Positions 25,279-36,843 of a DNA stretch of 64,000 nucleotides are shown here, in pieces. Below the pieces are notes generated by a model. It made no database searches. It was given only the letters and a program-made list of their open reading frames with translations, and was not told the DNA's origin. The position numbers and the translations under genes were made by a program. The stretch is taken from assembly GCF_963676685.1 (NCBI RefSeq), contig NC_092355.1, positions 64,143,613-64,207,612 on the forward strand. The letters run 5' to 3'. This DNA comes from Mytilus edulis (lineage: Eukaryota > Mollusca > Bivalvia > Mytilida > Mytilidae). How positions within the stretch are numbered: position 1 is the first letter of the stretch; every line of letters starts with the position of its first letter.

Positions 25279-27773
25279 CTAAATCGTGTTGACAAATAAA
25301 TATATATAGGACTATCACGATTTCATGGATATATCAGATCTTACATCATCATGATCTTGCTGCGAAAAAGGAACATTAATATTAAGACTTCTGTTATCTT
25401 GTTAATTGCTTAGTTTATACATCAGAGCGTTTCAATTGTTCTAGTGTACTTTTAAAGATAACTTTTTGGATGTTTTATTTTTCGACTCATTGTTGAATGC
25501 CATGTGGTGAAGAAGGGATTTCTACGGTTTTTTTTTTTTTATTATTGTGGACAATCATGCCACATTTTCTTTTTTTACATTTGGAATTCAGTAAAAAGAA
25601 AAAGAAAAAAAAATTTGATGCGGCAGACTAGAATGTATGTGTGCTTTTCTCTATCTCAAATTAAAGGCGAAAGTTGCATTGATCATATAGGCAATACAGT
25701 ATGTATTTCAAATCATCAACGTGGAGTAAGCGAAAAGTGTAGTGTTTACTCATTTTTCTTGAGAAGCTCATTCAAAAAACAAAAACAACTCATTTCGACA
25801 AGTATAGAATTACGAATTATTCCTTTTTAATGAAATAATAAACAATTTATAATTTATAACAGCCCTTCTTCGTGGGGGAACCAATCAAAACAACAATAGA
25901 TTAGATACATTTTTGGCTATCAAAATTACAGGTTTACTAATGAATGTATATCAGTAAAAACTAATTTAGACGCAACATATTTTAGATGTTGAGTTTCACT
26001 TTTATCTAACACTAGGTCGAAACACTGACAGTGAACTGAAATTACAAAGGAGTATTATCATCGTGATAGTAGGTGTTTTGACTACATATACATTTCTAGT
26101 AAAATTGGTTGATAGACAATATCAAATAAAAATAATCAATTATCCTTTTTATCATATAAATTCTGCTAAATGTTTCAAAAGTTGGCGTTCTTTTTTTTTA
26201 TATTTAACTGTAAATAAACGGCTCTCATGATAAACTCCGTTTAAAGTGTTCTTCATCTTCAAATATTAAATTGCATTACCGGGAAAAGAAATCAATAATC
26301 TTACTTCAATATAAAATTGACAACGTGTATTATGTTTGTTAAAATGATAAATATGTTTTTACTCCTATCAAATCTGAAGTACGAGCTTGATATAAAAAAA
26401 ATGCAGGACAACAATTAAAGATTAAATGTTAGGATTTTAAAATATTTCGATCCTATTTCATTTGCATTGATTTATTTGTACATGGATACAAAGGATCGAC
26501 TACTTACCACTAATATCTTCATTCATACTGTCAGATATGTTCTTGTATTCTGCTTCAAAAAATACTTTTGCAAGCAAACGTCTGTGATTCTCATATTTTG
26601 TTTTAACAACGTCACACCATTTTTTCAGCAAAACATAAAACATTTGTTGAGGCTGGTTGGAATAAATTCTCTCTAGGTTATTCAGTTTGGCAGACGGAAA
26701 ATGTAAGATTGTGCCGACGTTTCTCGTGTGCTCAATGTGAATTTTCCCTGCTATTGCCCAGAGCTCTATGAATTAAACAAATAAATAAGATGATGCTATT
26801 TTTAACACATGAATATATAGTCTTATAGTACATTAGTTACAAGTAAACAGCAAAATAAAATTGTACATTTAAACCGTATTTCACAGCAAATAGTCAAAAT
26901 AAGTATATGAAGTTCAGGATTATTCATTCGTAACATAAATGCGTCACTGTTTGTGATGTCCTATGTTGTCAGTTGCAGATGATGAAATCAGTTCGTTGCT
27001 GTTTTGCGGTTCGCAGTTTGTGTCGACAATTCTATTATTTGTTTGTTCGTTTCTCTGTGCTGTGTGATCTCGGTGTGTGTATCTGCTACATTTTAGTCAC
27101 GCAGTGGTGTTATTTTAGTGACATTTTTTTTAATAATGCCATATAAGCGGGAAGTTTAGATAGCCTTCAACCAAGCTTCAACCCGCCTTTTTTAAATGTC
27201 CTGTACCAAAACAGGAATACAAGAAGTTTCAATCAATTAATCCGTGTCTATATATGTTTGGCGTTTGTTATTGCTGCAATTCAGAGTTGGCGTTCGTTTT
27301 TTTTTTGTTATAGTTGATGTGTTTCTCTCGGTTTTGATTTGTTAGCAAGATTCGTTTTTTTTTTCTGTTCTGAATCGGTTATTGGCTTTCTAAAAGATGC
27401 ATACTACTGTTACCTTTTTTTAATCGTAAGATAAGACAATCAGAATGGTGTTACTCAATCAATTATATCATCATATATACATATCATTTCATTAGTGTGT
27501 AGGATACGACAAAATCATATTGTACTACAAAACCCTCGATCGTGTTATATTTTTCTTTATTTAATAATATCCAAATATAGTTTTACAATAAAAATGCTCC
27601 ACCAAACTAAATCATTGAATTTAAAGTAAGTCATTTAATTATAAATACCAGAATCTTTTCTGATGTTTTTATTCGAGCTGGTGCTGTCAGTAATTCTGAA
27701 TTCTTTGGATTGCTCTCTTTCATAAAGTAAATTGTCTTCACCCGACGATTTTGATCCCATATTTATAAAGAAT
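18851..27773 (-). CDS. Death-fold VLIG/GVIN1-like very large GTPase (spliced)
   Basis: Four exons join in a single frame: 27649-27773, 26508-26765, 24983-25072 and 18851-23535. Each junction has AG/GT signals and matching phase. Starting at ATG 27760 the protein is 1714 residues. Residues 1-37 begin MGSKSS. Residues about 38-122 (LWAIAGKIHIEH ... FYVLLKKWCDVVK ... LLAKVFFEAEYKN) look like a Death-fold helical bundle. After a short linker, the giant exon carries the VLIG-family body: P-loop GIQSSGKSTLLNT near 750, DTEGI near 800, the HQNV region, YFPDLWQGEPPMA, a long helical charged region, and a C-terminal Cys/His-rich block ECPFCKESC...HACIEHRP near 1570. In vertebrates VLIGs are interferon-induced GTPases; the role here is unknown but probably immune. 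The frame is uninterrupted over 4.6 kb, unlike its neighbour at 6-11 kb. Exon joining is inferred from splice signals and phase, not from transcripts. Translation may start further upstream, since 27773-27761 is open and in phase with exons at 33.3 and 36.8 kb. Confidence 0.85.
23536..24982. repeat. intron with three-unit degenerate tandem repeat (about 23955-24270)
   Basis: Three diverged units, period about 95-120 bp, start near 23955, 24052 and 24171. Each opens with ATATATATG, runs through GTGGAGATCTCAAC- or TGTGATCTCGACA-like text and reaches TTCTCAAA about 40-45 bp later. The rest of the intron is AT-rich. Confidence 0.55.
24983..25072 (-). CDS. VLIG-like gene, 90-nt linker exon
   Basis: Flanked by TTTGTTTTCAG and GTATTTTAG on the minus strand, phase 2 in and 1 out. 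It encodes an acidic/polar linker (VTIPSELTNDLRDVCFDIPN then SNETRSSRP) between the Death-fold exon and the GTPase exon. No domain recognised. Confidence 0.78.
25235..25275. repeat. (AT)n microsatellite
   Basis: About 41 nt of uninterrupted AT dinucleotides in the intron between the linker and Death-fold exons; likely to vary in length between individuals. Confidence 0.95.
25276..26507. other. intron, nothing recognised
   Basis: AT-rich intronic sequence between the Death-fold and linker exons. The small ORFs here show no family resemblance and no splice-bounded exon was found. Confidence 0.5.
26508..26765 (-). CDS. VLIG-like gene, Death-fold exon
   Basis: 258-nt exon, acceptor TTTAATTCATAG, donor GTAAGTAG, phase 2 in and 1 out. 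The 86 residues show the pattern of a Death domain: Leu-Trp-x-Ile-Ala at helix 1, a Val-Gly turn, Leu-x-x-Leu-x-x-Ile, then Val-Leu-Leu-x-x-Trp in the central helix and a final LLAKVFFEA helix. A CARD or other Death-fold member is possible; assignment is by pattern only. It implies homotypic recruitment to adaptors. Confidence 0.75.
27649..27773 (-). CDS. VLIG-like gene, exon with ATG and MGSKSS motif
   Basis: Acceptor TAATATTGCAG, donor GTATTTAT. The ATG at 27758-27760 opens MGSKSSGEDNLLYEREQSKE, whose MGxxxS start would fit N-myristoylation if this Met is used. The four codons upstream (FFIN) are open to the acceptor, and the phase accepts exons ending in two bases (33293-33335 or 36844-36881), in which case the motif would be internal. 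Confidence 0.7.
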
Positions 27774-30099
27774 CTGCAATATTATGTCAGGTTTACAATC
27801 AAAATAATCAAAAGAACAGGTTATGCCATCAATTTAAACTATTTGCTTGAAAATTTGATATAAAACCTCAAATGTCCAAATTCTAAATGAATGCATGTGC
27901 ATTAAACAAATGATCAAACAAAGTATCACTTCAGTTGTGGGACTTTTATTAATAAACAAACGACATTGTCACCAGGACTTATTATTCTCTTCTTCTTGAT
28001 GACTTCATTTTGTAGTCTTGATTGTCTGCTAAGGCCATCAATATAAATTTCTCGAGAACAATTAATTTAACTGACATAAGTCTTTTGTTCAACTTTCCGC
28101 TATAACCCAGTTGGTTTAAATCTAAACGAGAAACATAAGCCTGCATCCTTGGAAAATGAGAAAATTGTTCACAGAACTGTTTGTGGATGCTGTATATTTC
28201 AAATCAAAAGACCGATGAATTCGAAAACGTTTATTGTTGACATAAATTTACTGTCCAATTTACAAAATCCAGCGTCAACGGAAAACTGTGGTAATGTATT
28301 TTTTTAATAACTGTTATGTCATGTCCTGGATATAAATGTGATATCCTAAATAATGACTGAACGGTTTGAAATTTCAATGGAAATATATTTCGTGGTTATA
28401 GAAAACACATCTGACAAAACCTAAAAATAAATGTAGGTATTCTTGTTGTATCTACTGTGGATTCATAATCTATGAGATACCAATTAAAACTATTTCCATA
28501 ACAAAATGTAAACAAAAAAATCTAAATGGTCAACGAAGTGAAAATTTTCTACATGTTTATTACATATTTTGGCAAAATACGCAATCAGATAAAAAAAAGA
28601 TATAACAAAGATGATCCTTAAGAAAAGTCATGATCTCAGTGGAAGTTTGTGTTGATTTCAGAACTTTTACAAAAAGAGCAAATTGAAAAATTTCGTCAAG
28701 GTTGCATATGTCCAATGAAAAAGACAGGTTTAATCGTAAATGTATATTTGACATTATTCGATGCAATTATGTTTTTTTCTATTAAAAACAAAATTAAAAA
28801 CGAGGTTTCTTAGCATGTTTTGTTTTTAATGTGTCATTATGATATTCCCTGTTTTATATCTTTGTTCAAATGAAGACCTATCACCATGATAACTATATAA
28901 TACATTCTAACTGATTCGTAATCATCAACCGATTTATTAATCTCAAACATAATTTAAATGTTTTATTCAATCATATCTGTTCATGATTTTAGCTATCACA
29001 TGCCTTTATTTGCAATATACAATAAATGCCTGACAAGTTGTGTGTAGGTCAATCTCTCTTTTACGTTGTGTCATTTAACATCCGGAGGTCTATTATAGAT
29101 ACATTCATCGTGTTGGTTTTATGTGGATGCTAGATTTTCTGCTTAGTTTCATGGTCATTGTCTCCGTTTTAAAATATTACAGTGCCCATTATGATTTTAA
29201 CATAAGGATACCACTACGAAGATTGCAGGCTCATTATTTTCCACGAAAGGCGTATAACTTCATCTACACAATACTCATCACTAAAGCACAAATTAAAACA
29301 GTTTTACGATGTCGTAGCATTAGTCAAGTGTTTTTGTTTTACACACTTGTTCATGTAAAAATTCCAACAAATTCCTTATAACTATTAGAAAATCTGTTTT
29401 TTAAAACGAGAAAATGTTTATAGAAAATTCAGAGCGCGTAACATGCGAATTCTTTTGGCAATGTTAAATATGATCGCTCCTCGGCATACGATATAGTTAC
29501 AGGGGAGGTAATGACGTTGCTAACGTACACTGTTATATTCACGACGCCAAACTAAGACTTATCGGGAAAAGATTCAGTTTTCGACTGATTTTTATCATTC
29601 AAACTTATTTAACTTAAAAACGAGTTTATGGACTCCTCTGTTTAAAAATGCCATGTGATTTGATAACACGAGAAGATAATGTTTGCCAATTTTCATGAAA
29701 ACGTAAATAGTGCAATTTTTTTTAACTTGATAAATATACAGCAAAACATGATGGTTTTTTCTGCATTCATAAACATTTGATAAACATGAGCTATTTCTGA
29801 ATGAAAAATGAAATTTTTAGGGTACTTATAAATTACAGAAATTACAAATTATTTAACAAAAAACAATTTGTGTTTATCCTTTAAAACATAAAAGTTATGA
29901 TTTTCTTTCGAAAGAGAAAATACGGCCGCAAATCCGAATTTTGAGCAAATATACAAATTTCGACCAGATTTTACTCAAAAAGTACCACATGAAGGTATAT
30001 TTTTTATTACATATTTGATTTAATCAGGTAAAAAATAGTCTATATGAAAATTTTATCAAAATGTAGATTCGGGATAAAAACTGTATCGTATACCCTTAA
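27774..30099. repeat. intron or 5' flank; non-autonomous element at 29482-30099
   Basis: 27774-29480 shows no gene. 29482-30099 is a diverged copy of the element at 53822-54383: shared GGCATACGATA start, GTTACAGGGGAGGTAATGAC block, ATCCGAATTTTGAGCAAATA block, and an end CTGTATCGTATACCCTTAA that inverts the start. It encodes nothing. Confidence 0.65.
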
Positions 30100-30119
30100 A
30101 AATGCATTCATTTAAAAAA

Positions 30120-31612
30120 AAGTTGAAGGCTGTACGGTGACCTATAGTTGTTAATAGAATTGAGAATGGAAATGGAGAATGTGTCAAAGAGACAACAACC
30201 CGACCAAATAAAAAACAACAGCAGAGGGTCACCAACAGGTCTTCAATGTAGCGAGAAATTCCTGCACCCGGAGGCGTCCTTCAGCTGGTCCCTCAACAAA
30301 TATATACTAGTTTAGTGATAATGAACGCCATACTAATTTCCAAATTGTACACAAGAAACTCAAATTAAAATAATACAAGACTAACAAAGGCCAGAGGCTC
30401 CTGACTTGGGACAGGCGCAAAATTGCGGCGGGGTTAAACATGTTTGTGAGATCTCAACCCTCCCCCTATACCTCTAACCAATGTAAAAAGTAAACGCATA
30501 ACAATACGCACATTAAAATTCAGTTCAAGAGAAGTCCGAGTCTGATGTCAGAAGATGTAACCAAAGAAAATAAACAAAATGACAATAATACATAAATAAC
30601 AACAGACTACTAGCAGTTAACTGACATGCCGGCTCCAAACTTCAATTAAACTGACTGAAAGATTATGATTTCATCATATGAACATCAGGCACAATCCTTC
30701 CCGTTAGGGGTTTAGTATCATACCATCATAACATATATGAAGAGAACATAACCCGTGTCATGCCAACAACTGTTTTTAGAATAAATGTGTTTAGTTCCGA
30801 TGCAAAGACCTTATCAGTGACTCAATATTAACGCCAAAATATGCAATCTTTAATGACTTGACAATAGTATCGTAATTATATCCCTTCTTAATAAGTCTAT
30901 TCAAAGGTTTTGTAAGTTTCTGAGGTGAATACTGACGCCTTTGTGCTTTATAAAGAATATTTCCATAAAAAATTGGATGTGAAATACCTGAACGTATTAG
31001 AAGTCTGCATGTTGAGCTATATTTACGAATGATGTCTTTATACCGATGATAAAATTTAGTAAATGTTTTGACTAGTTTGTGATATCGAAAACCCTGGTGT
31101 AATAATTTTTCAGTAATACATAAATTTCTCTCGTTAAAGTCTAAAACATTGTTACATACACGAGCGAATCGTACAAGTTGAGATATATAAACACCGTAAG
31201 ATGGTGACAAGGGAACGTCACCATCTAAAAACGGATAATTAACGATAGGAAATGAAAAATCATCCCTTTTATCATAAATTTTAGTATTCAGCTTTCCATT
31301 AGTGATATAAATATCAAGATCGAGAAAAGGGCAGTGGTCATTGTTAGTATTAGCTTTATTTAAAGAAAGTTCAACAGGATAAATTTCATTAATATACATA
31401 CTGAAGTCGTCATTATTGAGAGCCAAAATATCATCCAAATATCTAAAAGTATTATTAAATTTGTTTATCAGATGTTGTTTCGATGGGTCTTTGCTTATTT
31501 TTGTCATAAATTGTAACTCATAACAATACAAAAACAGGTTAAATGTCTGTGTCATTTTGGTCTCTTGTGGGCAGTTGTCTCATTGGCAATCATACCACAT
31601 CCTCTTTTTTTT
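30120..31612 (-). mobile_element. composite RT-element copy with 3' tail
   Basis: The minus strand starts with the recurrent GATGTGGTATGATTGCC repeat end (about 31590), runs into an RT frame (31555-30791) and continues into a tail (30780-30120) with blocks such as GCCTCTGGCCTTTG and TGTCCCAAGTCAGGAGCC that recur at 44.9, 45.1 and 53.0 kb. It lies in the putative intron between the VLIG exons at 27.6 and 33.3 kb, in the same orientation. Confidence 0.6.
30791..31555 (-). CDS. reverse-transcriptase fragment (YLDD palm and thumb), Penelope-like in style
   Basis: A 254-codon open frame. Near residues 36-41 it has FRYLDDI, the catalytic YxDD box of RT motif C, followed by FLDLDIYITNGKLNTKIYDK and SYGVYISQLVRFAR, then a basic helical stretch. 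The order resembles Penelope-like and related eukaryotic RTs of aquatic invertebrates. The fingers and motifs A/B are missing and it starts abruptly next to another repeat, so it is a 5'-truncated copy although the remainder is uninterrupted. Frames of this kind are frequent in bivalve genomes (from memory). It may be counted as a gene by predictors, but is element-derived. Confidence 0.75.
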   Translation of the reverse strand: MTQTFNLFLYCYELQFMTKISKDPSKQHLINKFNNTFRYLDDILALNNDDFSMYINEIYPVELSLNKANTNNDHCPFLDLDIYITNGKLNTKIYDKRDDFSFPIVNYPFLDGDVPLSPSYGVYISQLVRFARVCNNVLDFNERNLCITEKLLHQGFRYHKLVKTFTKFYHRYKDIIRKYSSTCRLLIRSGISHPIFYGNILYKAQRRQYSPQKLTKPLNRLIKKGYNYDTIVKSLKIAYFGVNIESLIRSLHRN

Positions 31613-32277
31613 TAATTAGTCTAAAAAACGGATTGTAAAAAGTAAAAAGAAATGATAGGTCCGTGTCCTTTGCAAGTTTAATCGTAAACGATTGTTTCTA
31701 GATTTTTTACATAAGCACTTTAAGCACTTTTATTCTTTCTACAATTATAAAACAATTACAAGTATTTTATGAGACTTCTAAAAACAATATGTAATAAAGA
31801 CGATAGAACTCATCTGTATCGTCTTTATTGAACATTGAATTTTGATTTCTAACTATCTATAAACTTTGAACATCAGTTCTTTATCTTTTCGTCCTCGTTC
31901 AATTTGTTTTATCATATATTTGTGTTTACATTATTCGATTATAATCAGTCATGTAGTACGAAGGTAGATCTTAGTAAATGTCGGTCTCACCAACTAGTTA
32001 CATACTAATTTGTTTTTTCTGGGTTTCAAGGTCAGTTTGTGGAAAGGAAATTTCGCACCTTAATATTGGAATCCTCTTTATGATTTTATTAACCATAAAA
32101 TAAGCAAAGATACCAGGATTCTTATAATATCATTACGTACGCAACCTTCAACAACGCCTCAATAATCAAAAGGACTCAATCTAAAACTGTTTCTAAGGAA
32201 CAAATGGGAAGCATGAATTGAATTTTGCTTTAATCCTAATTTTAAATACTATTAGCTATCTTCTTAATATAAAAGCT
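31613..32277. other. no gene seen
   Basis: AT-rich sequence between the RT element and the segmental duplication; nothing recognised. Confidence 0.5.
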
Positions 32278-33292
32278 TAGTTTTCTTTCCATTACTAACA
32301 ATAGGGTTTTTCATATATACTCTGTACTCTGTAAAACAAGCTGCAGTTTGGAAATATCCCAAAGCCTATAGCTTGTAAAATTAAAAGGTAAAAATAAGCT
32401 GATTAAAAAGAACAAAAAGATTGTGATTAAAATTGTGTCAGTATGGTATCAGCTTCAGGCGAGATTATCAAAAATAAAATACATCAGTAACTACAAAATT
32501 TATCATATATCGTAGACAGTTTAAAACTTGTACATGATTTTCATAAGTACTCGGAGAGAGGACAATCATCTATACTAAGATAACCCTGCTATTATGTACA
32601 GAGACTCTTTAAATAATTATAGCAGTGATCGCCGAGGAGAAGAAACTTGGAATCCGTAGTTAATTGCAAATAAACTTTATTAATAATATATATATGTGCA
32701 CAGTATACAGATGGCTTTCATACCACCCTTTGTTCGTGGTTCGTGGAATATAGTTCCCAATTATTATATGAGGTCATGCTTCCGAAGTTTTTCTGTCTAT
32801 GTGTTTTTTTGTTTTTTTTTTAAATATTTACTATTTAAGGGGTCATAGTAGTTGCATATGTCTTGAAAAAATAAAACACGCGGAAAAAATGTATAGTTGA
32901 AAATGAAATTAGGGTAGAAATTAGTCTTAGTCAGTTACATTTATTTCACGTTTGAAGCGGTGCAACGGTTTTTTTAATTCAATTGGACTTTTATCAAAAA
33001 TTGCATTGTAGCAAAGGGAAAGAATAAATGTGGTTTGAGGCCAGAAACACGAAAATAGTGGAATTTAACAGAAAGGAAACAAATATCGGATTTTGGTAAA
33101 AAGGGAGAGGGCTTTTATTTTACCATTTCTGAAATTCTCAAAAATTCATCTTACAACAGTTTACAAGCGGTAAATGCGCGCAATTTCGCGAGTGTGTTCT
33201 AGTAATTTTTAACATGGCAATAAAATGCATCTCGATGAAATTTACAGATTACATTAGAATGTATTAAACCCAACAGTAAAACAAATACTTAC

Positions 33293-33335
33293 TTAAACTT
33301 CTTCTGTAAAATTCGTGATTGAGTATTTGTGATAC
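33293..33335 (-). CDS. candidate 43-nt upstream exon B of the VLIG-like gene
   Basis: Acceptor TTTTGTATTTTAG and donor GTAAGTATTTG bound a 43-nt open exon encoding ITNTQSRILQKKF. It enters in phase 1, matching the exon ending at 40466, and leaves in phase 2, matching the exon at 27773. It is duplicated with splice sites and frame kept at 61040-61082. Inference; no transcript seen. Confidence 0.5.
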
Positions 33336-33364
33336 CTAAAATACAAAACAAATCGATTAAACAA

Positions 33365-34877
33365 GGGGTGGTGTTCTCGAAAATATCCTAAGATACGTCC
33401 TAAGTCATAGATAAAACCGATTTTAGGATGGACTTAGAATCGACTTAGCACACTCTTAAGTTGCGTCTCGAAGCTATTTCAAACGCATCTTATGTTAGGA
33501 CGTCCTTAACATATCCTATATGTGAAAGTCTAAATAGTTAAAGTAATTGTTTGATAAAACATTTATTAGAGACGAAACCAATTAATAAAATAGTTTATAA
33601 AATTTTGTAATAACATGTATTTAATTAAATGCATGATTTTAAATGTAATTATGAAATAAATTCAAATAGGATTTTGATATAAAGTGTAAAACTATTTGTT
33701 TTGAAATAAGAATATTGATCTTCGTAGTGTCATCGTATCGTAAAAATACGAAGTTCAAAGTTTAAATTCATGCACAATTTCTTTGTACGAATTAATAACC
33801 GATGGTGCGTTTCTTTTCACGTTCATCTTCACGTAAAAAAAATGAGAAAACATTCACAAAGTTAGGATGAAGATATGATGATCTTAAGACACCTAATTTG
33901 TCTATTGTGTCTTTTTTGTTCACGCATCGTTATCAATATCATGGAATTTGACAAGACTGTCATACAAATGAGAGGTTCAGCTCTTTAAATCCGGGTTAAA
34001 TACGTCATTTATTTACACTGTGAAAATGCCTGTAACAAGTCAGGAATATGACAAGTAACTGTGTTGTCCATTCGTTTGATGTGTTCAATCATTTGATTTT
34101 GCCATTTGGTGAAGGACTTAATTTCCGTTTTGAATTTTCCACGGAGTTAAGTATTTTTGTGATTTTATTTTTTGTAAGAAGGCTTTTAAAATGTGAAAAA
34201 AAAATATTGTTTAAAGTGAAAAAATATAAGAAGATGTGGTATGAGTGCCAATGAAACAACTCTCAATCCAAATTACAAATTATAAAAGTAAACCATTCTA
34301 GTAGTGATTGGACCGAAATGAACGGTAGGATAGAAAAATAAACCGACGTCAATTGAGACTCGTCATCTATACTCTATTTAAATCCTACCATTGACCTGGT
34401 GAATAATAGGGCCCTCAAAAGAATTGTCCCGAGACAATCATAGTTTTATTAAAATAATAATGTTCTATAAGCAGTTAAAATAATTTAATGTTTGAAGCGC
34501 GCAAAAGTTTTTAATTCAATTTTACTTTTATCAAAATAGGGCCGGAAGAATAATGGCGGTCTGCGGCCAGAATTGTTTTCCTTAGGTTAAATGGGTTGTT
34601 ATGCGCATTTAATCGTTTATTAAAACGTTTTCTATGATTCATTTAAGGTGATTCTAATTTCTTTGCGAGGAACCAAAAACGGAGACACCAGAAAATTATT
34701 AAGAACTCGTAACTTGAAAACTATTACGATGTAACTTAAGGAAGAAATAAGAGCGATCTACGAACAACCTCAGGGAGCTTTGATTTACACTCTTTGAGTG
34801 ATCTTAGAATTATCTTATCTTCCCTTTAATTCAATACTTACGACCTCTCTTAATAAAATATCTTGTTACCGGCACAC
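33365..34877. mobile_element. insertion A in copy 1 of the segmental duplication
   Basis: Absent from the partner, where the flanks meet near 61110 (CGATTAAACCAGG then TTTAGAAATTAGACAATAAG). The right end (TATCTTGTTACCGGCACAC) is related to the left end of the adjacent insertion B. It includes a dispersed-repeat copy at 34020-34260 (shared with 5590-5720) ending in AAGAAGATGTGGTATGAG. Probably several nested events. Confidence 0.6.
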
Positions 34878-34905
34878 GGTTTATTAATTAGACAATAAGG
34901 ACCCT

Positions 34906-36727
34906 GGGGCCAGTAACAAGAAACATCTCATAAAATTCTCGTAAGTCATAGTTTAAGATAGCACAAAGAGTGCACTAAGAATCTTTTAAGAATGTAACTA
35001 GAAGCATTATTTATTCGCCCTTTTCTTTCTCTTAACATCGTTTAAGAATATCCTTAAGACGATCAATTCTAAGTACACTTACTAACTTTCCGTCCTGCCC
35101 GTTAACGTTTTCTTTCTTTGGTTTAGTCATTGCCGAATAAAAATTTTTCGTTCGCTTTGAAGTAAAAGAAATTGTTCTTACATATTCTTCACAAATATTG
35201 ATCCTGATTAAGTTAAAAATGTGGGAATATTTAAAGGAAAAAGAATAAACTGGCTCAGTGCAAGACTACGAAAACTGGATTTTAAACAAGAGGAAATATC
35301 CCCCGTCCCCACAACGGGAAAATTGGACATGACCATTTTATTATGATATCGGTCCATTTCATTGGTTATCTACCTATGAATAAAGGAACTATTTAATTCA
35401 TTTTCGTAACCCGAAACGGCGACGTTTTGTAGTTTTGGTGGAAATTTGAGGATCATTGAAAAAGAAACAGATTTGGCATGATGGCCAATTAGACAACTTT
35501 CTACCAGAAACAACGTAACGTAGAATTTAATAGATATGTGTCACTGTACGACCTTCAATAATTAGTAAAACCCATACCATATAGTCAGCAATATTTAATA
35601 GGCCCCGAATTGAAAAATGTAAAACAATTCAAACGAGAAACTTACCGCCTGGTTAATGAACACAACAATAAATGGAAAAAGAATATGATAAACAGCAACA
35701 ATCGACAACCACTGAATTATGGGTACCTGTCTTGGGGCAGTATTATAAGACAGTGTTTTAATTTTTTGTTGTTGAAAATGTGAGGATAGGTATATATTAG
35801 AGAGTGTTTTGGATTTTTTGGAACACATTTGAGGATAGGTATATATAAGAGAGTATTCTATAATAGTTTTGGGGGAAATTTTAGGATCAGTATATATAAA
35901 ACAGTATTTTATTTGAATAAGAAATATCGGAATATTCATACCGTTTATTCCGATAAAATGCAGTTCGTCTTTTTAATTAACGGAATAAACTGTACTGATA
36001 TATCGATATATAGTTAGTGATTGTATAAGTTTTGGGGAAAATTTCAAGAGGATCAGTATATATGAAATACTATTTCATAGTTTTTGGGAAAAATTTGCGG
36101 ATCAGTATATATATAAGACAGTTGTTAGAAATATGTATCAAAACAATAATTTATTTAATATTTCAGTGTCTAAAAAGATCTCTTTTGTACAATACTTGGG
36201 AAAAGTAGGGCTTAGTAGGATGTTAAAGGATATAGCCATAAATCATATATGCTAGCTATGGTCGCTTATGTCTTATCGACGGTTCTTGGTAATTTGTAAA
36301 TCCGTCACAAAATCATGAGGATTTCAGGGTCATGGAATAAATGTCTTGTAAAGTGATCTTGATTTCTTCGCCCGTTAATTATTAATCATATGTTGAAAAA
36401 CGCCATTTTCATTCAAAGAGTAGTAGAGTGGTGGGTAAAACTACTTACACTCAAACATGTTAAGTCCGAGTCGTGTTACGTTCGTAAATGTTTAAGTTGA
36501 TGCAAAGAGTTCTTACTAAAGGAAAAAAAAAACGATATTTTCAAGTTACCCAAATTGATAAGTTCATGATAAGGGGTTGCAAAGAAATCACTTAAATCCG
36601 GAAGAAATTGAAATGTCTTAAGGGCTGTCAATCATTTTAAGATTGATATACGATTGCTTCTTGTTACACTCTTAGTCGCTAAGACGGTCTTAAGATGATC
36701 TTAAGGGCTAAGAGAGCTTCTTGTTAC
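34906..36727. mobile_element. insertion B, about 1.8 kb, ends GGGGCCAGTAACAAGAA / GGGACCGGTAACAAGAA
   Basis: The two ends are inverted repeats of each other, and the outside reads ...AAGGACCCTGG | insertion | CCCTGGGTAAC..., with CCCTGG on both sides. Copy 2 has the unfilled site AAGGACCTGGGTGACATT near 61130. Internally it holds further CTTAAGA-rich hairpin motifs, a dispersed repeat (35460-35720) and a degenerate tandem array (35770-36125). No transposase ORF was recognised. Confidence 0.65.
35770..36125. repeat. degenerate tandem array, GAGGATAGGTATATAT type
   Basis: Five units of about 45-60 bp containing GAGGATAGGTATATAT or AGGATCAGTATATAT followed by a TTTTGGGGAAAATT-like stretch begin near 35773, 35832, 35883, 36049 and 36096. 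A unique segment of about 120 bp separates the third and fourth units. Confidence 0.6.
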
Positions 36728-36843
36728 CGGTCCCTGGGTAACATTATGACGAAAGGTATTTAAACATAACAATACATCTACTATGTATTTCAATAATAAT
36801 GCATGCATATATATAACATTTTTATATGACCTAAGAAACTTAC

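Noticed and set aside
35595-35939. 114-codon minus-strand ORF
   Set aside because: It is generated by the degenerate tandem array and a dispersed repeat.
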